Source: JAJKJG01 sp036389455 (GTDB taxonomy: Bacteria; Pseudomonadota; Alphaproteobacteria; Rhizobiales; Beijerinckiaceae). Taken from it: a DNA stretch of 64,000 nucleotides. Below the pieces are notes generated by a model. That model worked only from the letters and a program-made list of their open reading frames with translations. It was not told the DNA's origin and did no database searches. Where the stretch lies: positions 1 to 64,000 of the forward strand of contig DASVPW010000056.1 in assembly GCA_036389455.1 (NCBI GenBank), written 5' to 3'. Made by a program: the position numbers and the translations under genes. Below are positions 57,519 to 64,000 of this stretch, piece after piece (the first letter of the stretch is position 1; every line of letters starts with the position of its first letter).

Positions 57519-58907
57519 CGGCAGGATTCCTCGCAAGCGCCCGAAGAGGTTTCGTGGTCCGGCCGCGTCCGGCGCCGGATCGGCGTGAAGGACGAGGCCG
57601 ATCGCGACGGTGTCGAGGCTGTCGCGGTCGATCAGGATGAAGCCGCCGGTTTCGCGGCTTGAGGCGTAGCCGTCGAACGCGATCGGCCGGTCGAGGGCGA
57701 GGGTGACGTCGCCGACGTCGTTCGGGGAAAGGCGCGACGCCGGCTCGGAGCGCGCCGTGTCGGGGTCGATGCGGCCGTCGATCGCTTCGACCATCGCCAG
57801 GGCCGACGCCGTGGCGAGCTTCACGTGAAGCGTGTCCCCGGGCTCAAGATCACGGCTGCCGCTCCAGAACAGGCGTGCCGGCAGCGTCGCGCCGGTCGTC
57901 GGGGGAGCCGCGACGGCGGCGATCACGTCGCCCCGCGACGCATCGACGTCGTCCGACAGCACGAGGGTTACGGACTGCCCGGCGACGGCGCGCTCGAGGT
58001 CTCCCTCGAAGGTCACGATGCGGGCGACGGCCGTTTCCACGCCCGCCGGCGCGACGCGGACGCGGTCTCCGACGGATACGCTGCCGCTCGCGATCAGCCC
58101 GGCATGGCCGCGGAAGGACGAGTCGCTCCGCACGACCCGCTGCACGGGCAGCCGGAACGGCCCCGGCTCCGCCGCCTGGGCAGGGGATGCGGTTTCGAGG
58201 TGCCGCAGGAGGGTCGGCCCGCCGTACCAGGGCGCCGCGGCCGCGGGCTTGGCGACGTTGTCGCCGTTCAGCGCCGAGAGCGGGATGCCGTCGATGCGGG
58301 CGAACCCCAAGCCCGCCGCGAAGTCGAGGTACTCGGCCATGATCGCGTCGTGGCGCTCCCGCGCCCAGCCGATCAGGTCCATCTTGTTGATCGCCAGCAC
58401 GACCTCGCGGATGCCGAGCATGGAGAGGATCAGGCTGTGGCGGCGGGTCTGGCGGGTGAGCCCCTTGCGGGCATCGACGAGGAGCACCGCGAGGTCGGCC
58501 GTCGAGGCGCCGGTCGCCATGTTGCGCGTGTACTGCTCGTGGCCGGGCGTGTCCGCGACGATGAACGTGCGCCTCTCCGTCGAGAAGAAGCGGTAGGCGA
58601 CGTCGATGGTGATGCCCTGCTCGCGCTCCGCCGAAAGGCCGTCGACGAGGAGCGCGAAGTCCAGGTCGCCCCCCTGCGTGCCGTGCCGGCGCGAGTCGCG
58701 CCGCAAGGCGGCGAGCTGGTCGTCGAACAGCTCCTTCGTGTCGTGCAGGAGGCGTCCGATCAGGGTCGACTTGCCGTCGTCGACCGAGCCGCAGGTGATG
58801 AACCGCAGCACGTCCTTGGAGCGGTGCGCCGCGAGAAAGGACGTGAGGTCCTGCGCGAGGCCGGCCGGCGAAGGGGCGGAGCGGGGAGGCGCGACATGGA
58901 CGGTCAT
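56457..58907 (-). CDS. cysN: In-frame CysN-sulfate-binding-protein open reading frame (816 codons)
   Basis: The first 463 codons encode CysN, the GTPase subunit of sulfate adenylyltransferase: G1 GSVDDGKSTLIGRLL, G3 DTPGHEQYTRNM, G4 NKMD, then the elongation-factor-like beta-barrels. It makes APS with CysD. The frame does not stop after CysN; it continues with no stop codon into the periplasmic sulfate-binding protein, including its signal peptide. Stand-alone CysN normally ends here or fuses to APS kinase CysC, never to Sbp. Translation may yield a fusion, or separate products via the internal GTG at 57518. Confidence 0.88.
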   Translation of the reverse strand: MTVHVAPPRSAPSPAGLAQDLTSFLAAHRSKDVLRFITCGSVDDGKSTLIGRLLHDTKELFDDQLAALRRDSRRHGTQGGDLDFALLVDGLSAEREQGITIDVAYRFFSTERRTFIVADTPGHEQYTRNMATGASTADLAVLLVDARKGLTRQTRRHSLILSMLGIREVVLAINKMDLIGWARERHDAIMAEYLDFAAGLGFARIDGIPLSALNGDNVAKPAAAAPWYGGPTLLRHLETASPAQAAEPGPFRLPVQRVVRSDSSFRGHAGLIASGSVSVGDRVRVAPAGVETAVARIVTFEGDLERAVAGQSVTLVLSDDVDASRGDVIAAVAAPPTTGATLPARLFWSGSRDLEPGDTLHVKLATASALAMVEAIDGRIDPDTARSEPASRLSPNDVGDVTLALDRPIAFDGYASSRETGGFILIDRDSLDTVAIGLVLHADPAPDAAGPRNLFGRLRGILPVRRIIKAAAASFMAAATILYGASAAWSQAQAQAQTQTQLLNVSYDPTRELYREINDAFAEEWKARTGEGVTVRSSHGGSGRQARAVIDGLAADVVTLALAGDIDEIARIAKKLPPDWQKRLPENSSPYTSTVVFVVRKGNPKGIKDWEDLALPGVDVVTPNPKTSGGARWNYLAAWGYALDRWKDEDRARSFVQAIYRNAPVLDTGARGSTTTFAQRGLGDVLISWENEAFLALKEFGEDRFEIVVPSVSILAEPPVAIVDGNVDQRGTRKAAQAYLDFLYGPRAQAIIAKHFYRPRNAEAAAKADVDRLPKLRLFTIDEVFGGWTKAQGTHFADGGAFDAIAKANRRAGARE
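57405..57440. repeat. Hexanucleotide repeat in the binding-protein signal region
   Basis: Six units of CTGCGT or CTGCGC (last one CTGCGA) in tandem on the plus strand. On the coding strand they encode the Gln-Ala/Gln-Thr run after the signal peptide. Slippage would change the linker in steps of two residues without breaking the frame. Confidence 0.75.
57528..57532 (-). promoter_or_regulatory. Ribosome binding site for the internal sbp start
   Basis: On the minus strand GAGGA is located nine bases upstream of the GTG at 57518. This is the key evidence that the binding protein can be made separately although it lies in the same frame as cysN. Confidence 0.65.
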
Positions 58908-59863
58908 CAGAAATAGCCCTCCTGCTTCTTGCGCTCCATCGACGACGCGCCGTCATGGTCGATGACCCGGCCCTGCCGCTCGGAGGTCCTCGCCTCGAAG
59001 GTCTCGCGGATGATCTCGGGCAGCGTCGAGGCCGTGCTCTCGACGGCGCCGGTGAGCGGGTAGCAGCCGAGGGTGCGGAACCGGACGGAGCGCATCCGGG
59101 GGACCTCGCCCGGACGCAGCGGCAGCCGCCCGTCGTCGACCATGATCAGCTGCCCGTCGCGCTCGACCACCGGCCGCTCGGCGGCGAAGTACAGCGGCAC
59201 GATCGGGATGCGCTCCTGCTCGACGTAGAGCCACACGTCGAGCTCGGTCCAGTTCGAGAGGGGGAAGACGCGCAGGCTCTCGCCGCGGCGCTTGCGGCCG
59301 TTGTAGAGCCGCCAGGGCTCGGGGCGCTGACCCTTGGGGTCCCAGCGGTGGTGGGCGTTGCGGAGCGAGAACACGCGCTCCTTCGCCCGCGACGTCTCCT
59401 CGTCCCGCCGCGCCCCGCCGATCGCCGCGTCGAAGCGGTGCCGCTCGAGGGCCTGACGCAGGGCTTGCGTCTTCATCACGTCGGTGTGGACCTCGGAGCC
59501 GTGCGTGAACGGCCCGATGCCGCGGGCGAGCCCGTCCTCATTGACGTGCACGATGAGGTCGAGGCCGAGCTCCTTCGCGCGGGCGTCGCGGAAGGCGATC
59601 ATGTCGCGGAACTTCCACGTGGTGTCGACGTGGAGGAGCGGGAACGGGATCCGTCCGGGATGGAACGCCTTGCGGGCGAGGTGCAGGAGGACCGAGGAGT
59701 CCTTGCCGATCGAGTAGAGCAGGACCGGGTTCTCGCTCTCGGCGACGGCCTCGCGCAGGATGTGGATGCTGTCCGCCTCGAGGCGCTGAAGATGGGTGAG
59801 GCGCCAGGGCGCCGCCGGGCGCGGCGCCGTCCCGCGCGCCGCAAGGCTTTCGGCGAAGGCCAT
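58907..59863 (-). CDS. cysD: Sulfate adenylyltransferase subunit 2
   Basis: 318 residues from the ATG at 59863. The PP-loop ATP pyrophosphatase motif is in VLLYSIGKDSSVLLHLARKAF near residue 48; further landmarks are PLLHVDTTWKFRDMIAFRD, AIGGARRDEETSRAKERVFS and the late GCYPLTGAVES. With CysN it makes adenylyl sulfate from ATP and sulfate. It is second in the operon and overlaps cysH and cysN by one base each. The C-terminal SSMERKKQEGYF is highly typical. Confidence 0.96.
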   Translation of the reverse strand: MAFAESLAARGTAPRPAAPWRLTHLQRLEADSIHILREAVAESENPVLLYSIGKDSSVLLHLARKAFHPGRIPFPLLHVDTTWKFRDMIAFRDARAKELGLDLIVHVNEDGLARGIGPFTHGSEVHTDVMKTQALRQALERHRFDAAIGGARRDEETSRAKERVFSLRNAHHRWDPKGQRPEPWRLYNGRKRRGESLRVFPLSNWTELDVWLYVEQERIPIVPLYFAAERPVVERDGQLIMVDDGRLPLRPGEVPRMRSVRFRTLGCYPLTGAVESTASTLPEIIRETFEARTSERQGRVIDHDGASSMERKKQEGYF

Positions 59864-60651
59864 CACGCCGCCTCCGCGGGGCTTGCCTGAACGGGCGCGA
59901 GGTGCAGGCCGCACTCCTTCTTGGCCTCGGCCTCCCACCACCAGCGGCCGGCGCGCTCCGGCTCGCCGACCCGCACGGCGCGGGTGCAGGGCGCGCAGCC
60001 GATCGAGGGGAAGCCGCGGTCGTGCAGGACGTTGTAGGGGACGCCGTTCGCGGCGACGTAGGCCTCGACGTCGCGGCGGCTCCAGTCCGCGAGCGGGTTG
60101 ACCTTGACGAGAGCGCGGACCGGATCGGGCTCGGCGAAAGCGACGCCGGCGCGGTCCCGCGACTGCCCGGCGCGAAGCCCGGTGATCCAGGCCGAGGCGC
60201 CGGCGAGCGCGCGCCCCAGGGGCTCGACCTTGCGCACGCCGCAGCACGCCTGCCGCGCCGCGACCGAGGCGCGGAAGCCGTCGACGCCCTGCCGCGTCAC
60301 GAGATCCTCCAGCGCCCGGGTCTGCGGCGCAAAGGCCGCGATGCGGCGGCCGTAGCGTGCCTCGGTCGCGGCCCAGACGTCGTAGGTCTCGGGAAACAGG
60401 CGGCCGGTGTCGAGGGTCGCGACCTCGATCTCGAGATCGCCCGTGAAGATCGCGTGAGCGATGGCCTGGTCCTCCAGGCCGAAGCTCGTCGTGAAGACGA
60501 TCCGGCCGGGAATCGTCCGCCGCACCATGGCGAGCCGGGCGGCCGGATCGGTCTTGTCGGCCGCCGCCAGGCCGGCCGCGAGAATGCCGCCGGCGCCCCC
60601 GCCTCGGGGGAGGGCCGCGGACGCCGCTTCGGCCGTCGCGAGAGGACTCAT
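59863..60651 (-). CDS. cysH: Adenylyl-sulfate (APS) reductase, iron-sulfur type
   Basis: 262 residues. The substrate PP-loop region TTSFGLEDQAIAHAIF is near residue 55 and LDTGRLFPETY follows. Two cysteine pairs, ACCGVRK and IGCAPCTR, bind a 4Fe-4S cluster, which marks the APS-using type; the C-terminal ECGLH provides the reactive cysteine. APS is reduced directly to sulfite, so APS kinase is not needed, which agrees with the absence of CysC. It heads the minus-strand sulfur operon and is divergent from the Lrp gene. Confidence 0.94.
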   Translation of the reverse strand: MSPLATAEAASAALPRGGGAGGILAAGLAAADKTDPAARLAMVRRTIPGRIVFTTSFGLEDQAIAHAIFTGDLEIEVATLDTGRLFPETYDVWAATEARYGRRIAAFAPQTRALEDLVTRQGVDGFRASVAARQACCGVRKVEPLGRALAGASAWITGLRAGQSRDRAGVAFAEPDPVRALVKVNPLADWSRRDVEAYVAANGVPYNVLHDRGFPSIGCAPCTRAVRVGEPERAGRWWWEAEAKKECGLHLAPVQASPAEAA

Positions 60652-60770
60652 GGCATCTCCAGTGACGCGCAGACTTGTTCGTTATACAGAACAGTGTCAA
60701 GGTTACCGGGGCGGCCCGCGCTGTGCGCGGCGCTCGTCCGGGCGCATGGTTTGCCGGCCCGCCGTCCGCG

Positions 60771-60793
60771 AGGAGAGAAGAACCTTCTCTCCT
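60771..60793. promoter_or_regulatory. Lrp-type palindromic operator, site 1
   Basis: AGGAGAGAAG and CTTCTCTCCT form a perfect 10-bp dyad around AAC, with the inner core GAAGAACCTTCT matching sites 2 and 3. It lies between cysH and the Lrp gene, 48 bases before the Lrp ATG, in the shared control region of the two divergent units. Confidence 0.7.
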
Positions 60794-60840
60794 GTGCCGA
60801 CCCGGGGCAAAGCCGGTTTCAAGGACCGGGAGGTTTGGAG

Positions 60841-61371
60841 ATGGACGCCACCGACCTTCACATCCTCGCGATCCTTCAGGAGGACGCGACCCTGTCGATC
60901 GCCGAGGTCGGGGAGCGCGTCGGCTTGTCGCAGACCCCGTGCTGGAAGCGCATCCAGCGCCTCGAGGGCGAAGGCGTCATCGAGCGCCGGGTGGCGCTCC
61001 TCAACCCCGAGAAGCTCGGCCTCATGATCACGGCTCTCGTGGCGATCGAGACGGCCGACCACTCGGCTGCCTGGATCGAGCAATTCGCCAGCGCCGTCAG
61101 CGAGATGCCCGAGGTGCTCGAGATTTATCGGATGGCCGGGGACGTGGACTACATGCTGCGCGTGGTAGCGCCCGACATGCCGGCCTACGACGCCTTCTAC
61201 AAGCGCCTCATCGCCGCCGCGCCGCTCAAGAACGTCACGACGCGATTCGCGATGGAGCGCGTGAAAGCCACGACCGCCCTGCCGGTGCGGCGCGGGGCGG
61301 ATGTCGGCGGGCAGAGGCCGCCCCGCGGCTCGTCCGCGATCCGAAACGGACGCCGCTCCCCTGAAGCGTAG
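60841..61371 (+). CDS. Lrp/AsnC-family transcriptional regulator (sulfur locus)
   Basis: 176 residues. The N-terminal helix-turn-helix is DATDLHILAILQEDATLSIAEVGERVGLSQTPCWKRIQRLEGEGVI in parts, exactly Lrp-like. The C-terminal RAM domain (about 68-145) has LMITALVAIETADHS and MPEVLEIYRMAGDVDYMLRVVAPDMPAYDAFY, which binds amino acids or related small effectors. A 20-residue basic tail is unusual. Being divergent from cysH and followed by the sulfite reductase genes, it probably controls sulfate assimilation, perhaps by sensing cysteine or O-acetylserine. Confidence 0.92.
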   Translation: MDATDLHILAILQEDATLSIAEVGERVGLSQTPCWKRIQRLEGEGVIERRVALLNPEKLGLMITALVAIETADHSAAWIEQFASAVSEMPEVLEIYRMAGDVDYMLRVVAPDMPAYDAFYKRLIAAAPLKNVTTRFAMERVKATTALPVRRGADVGGQRPPRGSSAIRNGRRSPEA

Positions 61372-61378
61372 CCCGGTC

Positions 61379-61398
61379 GGAGAAGAACGTTCTCTCGA
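61379..61398. promoter_or_regulatory. Lrp-type palindromic operator, site 2
   Basis: AGAAGAACGTTCTCTC (61381-61396) has a perfect AGAACGTTCT core and shares 13 of its 15 central positions with site 1. It lies just after the Lrp stop codon and about 100 bases before the diflavin reductase start. Confidence 0.7.
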
Positions 61399-61435
61399 AC
61401 GGGGGCGGGGGAGCGTGCCCGTCCTTTCCCATGCC

Positions 61436-61457
61436 GTTCTTTAAAAAGAACATTCTT
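61436..61457. promoter_or_regulatory. Lrp-type palindromic operator, site 3, with overlapping dyad
   Basis: AAGAACATTCTT (61446-61457) repeats the core of sites 1 and 2. It overlaps a second perfect dyad GTTCTTT-AA-AAAGAAC (61436-61451). A TTGACT box begins at 61459, two bases downstream, and could be the -35 element of the diflavin reductase promoter, so bound regulator would control it. Confidence 0.65.
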
Positions 61458-61494
61458 GTTGACTTGCCAGGACCTGAAGCGGACGATTCCGGGG

Positions 61495-63258
61495 ATGGCC
61501 AGTCCCGCCCTCCTGCCCCGCACGGCGCCCTTCGGCGACGAGGAGATCGCAAGCCTCGACCGGGTGCTGAGCGGCGCGAGCGCGCTCCAGCGCGCCTGGC
61601 TCGCAGGCTTCCTCGCCGGCGTCGACGCGAGCCTCCAGGCTCCGGCCGCCGCCGCGCCGCAGGCGCGTCCCGCCGAGCCCCTCACCATCCTGTTCGCGAG
61701 CGAATCCGGCAACGCCGAGCGCCTCGCCGAGGCCGCCGCGAAGCTCGCCCGCAAGAGCGGATTCAGGCCGAAGGTCGTCGACTTCGCGGACCTCGAGCTC
61801 GCCGACCTGCCCGCCGTCGGACGCCTCATCGTCGTTGCCGCGACCTGGGGCGAGGGCGAGCCGCCGGCCCGCGCCGCCCGCGTCTACGGCGAGCTCATGG
61901 GCCCCGCGGCGCCCCGGCTCGACGGCGTCGTCTTCGGCGTGCTGGCGCTCGGCGACACGGCGTATGCGGAGTTCTGCGCCGTCGGCCGGGTGATCGACGC
62001 GCGCCTCGCCGAGCTCGGCGCGAGCCGCGCGGTCGAGCGCCTCGACTGCGACCTCGACTTCGAGACTCCCGCCGCCGCCTGGATCAAGGGCGCGGTCGAG
62101 ACGCTCGCGCCCGAGGCCGCCGCCGAGCCCGCGCCCGCCGGCAACGTCGTTGCGATCGACTTCTCGGCCCGCCACGGCGGCGAGGCGAGCCGCGAGCCGG
62201 TGGCGGTCGAAGTGATCGAGCACGTCGTCCTCAACTCGTCGCGCTCCGACAAGGAGACCGTGCATCTCGTCCTCGGCTTCGACGGCGCGGCCCCGGCCTA
62301 CGAGCCCGGCGATTCCCTCGATCTGTTCCCGCAGAACGACCCTGTCCTCGTCGACGCGGTGCTCGCTGCCGCGGGCCTCTCGGCCGACGACGGCCTGCGC
62401 ACCGCGCTTACGGGTGAGCGCGACATCACCACCCTCTCGGTCCCGGCGCTGGAAAAATTCGCCGCCGCGACCGGCCATGCGGGCGCCCGCGCGCTCCTCG
62501 CCGAGGGCGACGCCCGCGCCTGGATCGAAGGGCGCCAGCTCATCGACCTTCTCGAGGGATTCCCGGCTGCGCTCGCCGCGGACCAGCTCCTCGCGCTGAC
62601 GCGCCCCCTGCCGCCGCGGGCGTACTCGATCGCCTCCTCGCGCAGGGAGGTCGGCGAGGAGGCGCACCTCCTCGTCGCGGCGGTCCGCTACGAGGCGCAC
62701 GGGCGCCCTCGCGCCGGCGTCGCCTCGACCTTCGTGGCCGACCGCCTGGCGGCCCGCGCTCGGGTCAGGGTGCGGCTCAAGCCGAACCGGCACTTCCGCC
62801 TGCCGGAGCCGGCGGCCGACGTCGTCATGGTCGGCCCGGGCACCGGCGTCGCGCCGTTCCGGGCCTTCGTGCAGGAGCGCCGCGCGACCGGCGCGTCGGG
62901 CCGCAACTGGCTGTTCTTCGGCGACCGGCGCTTCACGCACGACTTCCTCTACCAGCTCGAATGGCAGGAGGCGCTCGCGGACGGCTCGCTGTCGCGCCTC
63001 GACCTCGCCTTCTCCCGCGACGCGCCGGAGAAGGTCTACGTCCAGCACCGCCTGTGGCAGCGCCGGCGCGAGCTCGTGGACTGGCTCGACGGCGGCGCCC
63101 GCCTCTACGTCTGCGGCGACGCGAAGGCGATGGCGAAGGACGTGCGCGCCGCCCTCGTCGCCGTCCACGCCGACGTGAAGGCGCTCTCCCCCGACGCCGC
63201 CGAAGCCGCCGTCGCCGCCCTCGAGCGCGACCGGCGCTACCTGCAGGACGTGTACTGA
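61495..63258 (+). CDS. cysJ: Diflavin sulfite reductase flavoprotein (CysJ-like)
   Basis: 587 residues from the ATG at 61495. An N-terminal flavodoxin domain (about 60-205) has ILFASESGNAERLAEAAA and VVAATWGEGEPPARA; the FAD domain has RAYSIASSR near residue 375 and GVASTFVADRL; the NADPH part has MVGPGTGVAPFRAFVQERR and FFGDRRFTHDFLYQLE. It passes electrons from NADPH to the haem subunit encoded next. It overlaps that gene by one base (TGATG). The first 50 residues are a helical extension. Confidence 0.9.
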   Translation: MASPALLPRTAPFGDEEIASLDRVLSGASALQRAWLAGFLAGVDASLQAPAAAAPQARPAEPLTILFASESGNAERLAEAAAKLARKSGFRPKVVDFADLELADLPAVGRLIVVAATWGEGEPPARAARVYGELMGPAAPRLDGVVFGVLALGDTAYAEFCAVGRVIDARLAELGASRAVERLDCDLDFETPAAAWIKGAVETLAPEAAAEPAPAGNVVAIDFSARHGGEASREPVAVEVIEHVVLNSSRSDKETVHLVLGFDGAAPAYEPGDSLDLFPQNDPVLVDAVLAAAGLSADDGLRTALTGERDITTLSVPALEKFAAATGHAGARALLAEGDARAWIEGRQLIDLLEGFPAALAADQLLALTRPLPPRAYSIASSRREVGEEAHLLVAAVRYEAHGRPRAGVASTFVADRLAARARVRVRLKPNRHFRLPEPAADVVMVGPGTGVAPFRAFVQERRATGASGRNWLFFGDRRFTHDFLYQLEWQEALADGSLSRLDLAFSRDAPEKVYVQHRLWQRRRELVDWLDGGARLYVCGDAKAMAKDVRAALVAVHADVKALSPDAAEAAVAALERDRRYLQDVY

Positions 63259-64000
63259 TGCCCCAGGACCTCTCCCGCAACGAGCGCATCAAGGAGGCGA
63301 GCGCGTACCTGCGCGGCACCCTCGCCGAGGGGCTCGGCCAGGTCGCGACCGGGGCCATCGCCGAGGACGACCAGCAGCTCGTCAAGTTCCACGGCATGTA
63401 TCTGCAGGACGACCGGGACCTGCGGCCCGAGCGCACCCGCAAGAAGCTCGAGAAGGCCTTCGCCTTCATGGTCCGCCTGCGCATCCCCGGCGGGGTCGTG
63501 ACGCCGGAGCAGTGGCTCTCCCTCGACCGCATCGCCCGCGACTACGCCAACGGGACGCTCCGCCTCACGACCCGCCAGACCTTCCAGTTCCACGGCGTCA
63601 TCAAGTCGAACCTGAAGACGACGATGAAGGCGATCGACGCGGCGCTCCTCGACACGCTCGCGGCCTGCGGCGACGTGAACCGCAACGTGCTGGCGAGCTC
63701 GAACCCGCACCGCTCCCGCGCCCACGCGGCGGCCCACGACCTCGCCAAGAAAATCTCCGAGCGCCTCCTGCCGCGCACCCCCGCCTACCGCGAGATCTGG
63801 CTCGACGGCGAGAGGATCGCGGGCGGCGAGGAGGACGCCGTCGAGCCGATCTACGGCCGCACGTATCTCCCGCGGAAGTTCAAGACCGTGGTCGCCGTGC
63901 CGCCGGACAACGACGTCGACGTCTTCGCCCAGGACCTCGGCTTCGTCGCGGTCCTCGACGAGGCCGGGGCGGTCGAGGGCTGGAACGTGACCGTCGGCGG
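63258..64000 (+). CDS. cysI: Sulfite reductase hemoprotein subunit, N-terminal part (3' end outside window)
   Basis: The visible 247 residues match CysI: RIKEASAYLRGTLAEGLGQ, FHGMYLQDDRDLRPERT near residue 46, LRLTTRQTFQFHGVIK near 95 and CGDVNRNVLASSNP near 130. These are the substrate-arginine and sirohaem-contact motifs of assimilatory sulfite reductase. The 4Fe-4S cysteine motifs lie beyond the window. It reduces sulfite to sulfide using electrons from the preceding flavoprotein. Start is the ATG that overlaps the CysJ stop. Confidence 0.95.
   Translation, partial: MPQDLSRNERIKEASAYLRGTLAEGLGQVATGAIAEDDQQLVKFHGMYLQDDRDLRPERTRKKLEKAFAFMVRLRIPGGVVTPEQWLSLDRIARDYANGTLRLTTRQTFQFHGVIKSNLKTTMKAIDAALLDTLAACGDVNRNVLASSNPHRSRAHAAAHDLAKKISERLLPRTPAYREIWLDGERIAGGEEDAVEPIYGRTYLPRKFKTVVAVPPDNDVDVFAQDLGFVAVLDEAGAVEGWNVTVG

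Noticed and set aside
61441..63168. Long open antisense frame opposite the diflavin reductase gene
   Set aside because: It mirrors the real gene and has no domain-like pattern, start signal or plausible composition.

Overview
The window is a very G+C-rich bacterial chromosome segment. Gene content and gene style point to an alphaproteobacterium of the Hyphomicrobiales (Rhizobiales), broadly like Methylobacterium or Salinarimonas. The evidence is a class I lysyl-tRNA synthetase, a PetP/PetR-type MarR-OmpR pair, gene-transfer-agent style terminase genes, small conserved secreted proteins and a Lrp-linked sulfate assimilation cluster. That placement is inference. No rRNA, tRNA or CRISPR array was found. 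Most of the window is ordinary chromosomal backbone with densely packed, often 1-8 bp overlapping genes.

Layout. 1-2.3 kb: end of an amidase, galactose mutarotase and an orphan six-helix ABC-type membrane protein. 2.4-8.0 kb: a signalling operon of a TRAP-type solute-binding protein, a membrane histidine kinase, a soluble receiver-kinase hybrid and an OmpR-type regulator, with no TRAP permease. 8.0-12.3 kb: a degenerate tandem repeat, small secreted proteins, an L,D-transpeptidase, a coiled-coil membrane protein, an FMN reductase and a truncated methyltransferase. 12.4-16.7 kb: a DNA-repair pair (metallo-beta-lactamase exonuclease and ATP-dependent ligase) split by a cupin gene and a strikingly AT-rich foreign gene; the ligase carries an in-frame palindromic repeat. 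16.7-39.5 kb: housekeeping and accessory genes including pyrD, an S24 repressor, lysK, maiA-like, moaE, a dctA-type symporter, an amidase, an extensin-like lipoprotein, rlmJ, pgeF-midA-lgt, ubiK, proC, a TetR regulator and csaA.

39.5-43.6 kb is accessory: an inverted-repeat element, a 1025-residue TIR-STAND-repeat protein that looks like an antiphage or NLR-like effector, and an adjacent type II toxin-antitoxin pair. 43.7-47.5 kb holds a MarR/OmpR/EnvZ-type regulatory operon divergent from ilvE; the shared intergenic region has a perfect palindrome and four helically phased short repeats. 47.6-51.4 kb is a three-gene operon with less extreme base composition: a small protein with a C-terminal tail resembling a haem-less cytochrome, an exported CXXCH protein and a subtilisin-like protease without a signal peptide. 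I do not recognise this combination. 51.5-53.6 kb has a candidate small RNA followed by an isolated terminase pair with no other phage or GTA genes.

53.6-64 kb is a complete-looking sulfate uptake and assimilation locus: cysH-cysD-cysN-sbp-cysT-cysW-cysA on the minus strand, and divergently an Lrp/AsnC regulator, a CysJ-like diflavin reductase and the start of a CysI-like sulfite reductase. Together they import sulfate, activate it to APS, reduce it to sulfite and then to sulfide. Two features stand out. cysN runs into the periplasmic binding protein gene with no stop codon, although a good internal start exists. Three palindromes sharing an AGAACNTTCT core lie in front of the regulator and reductase genes, suggesting a local Lrp-type sulfur regulon.
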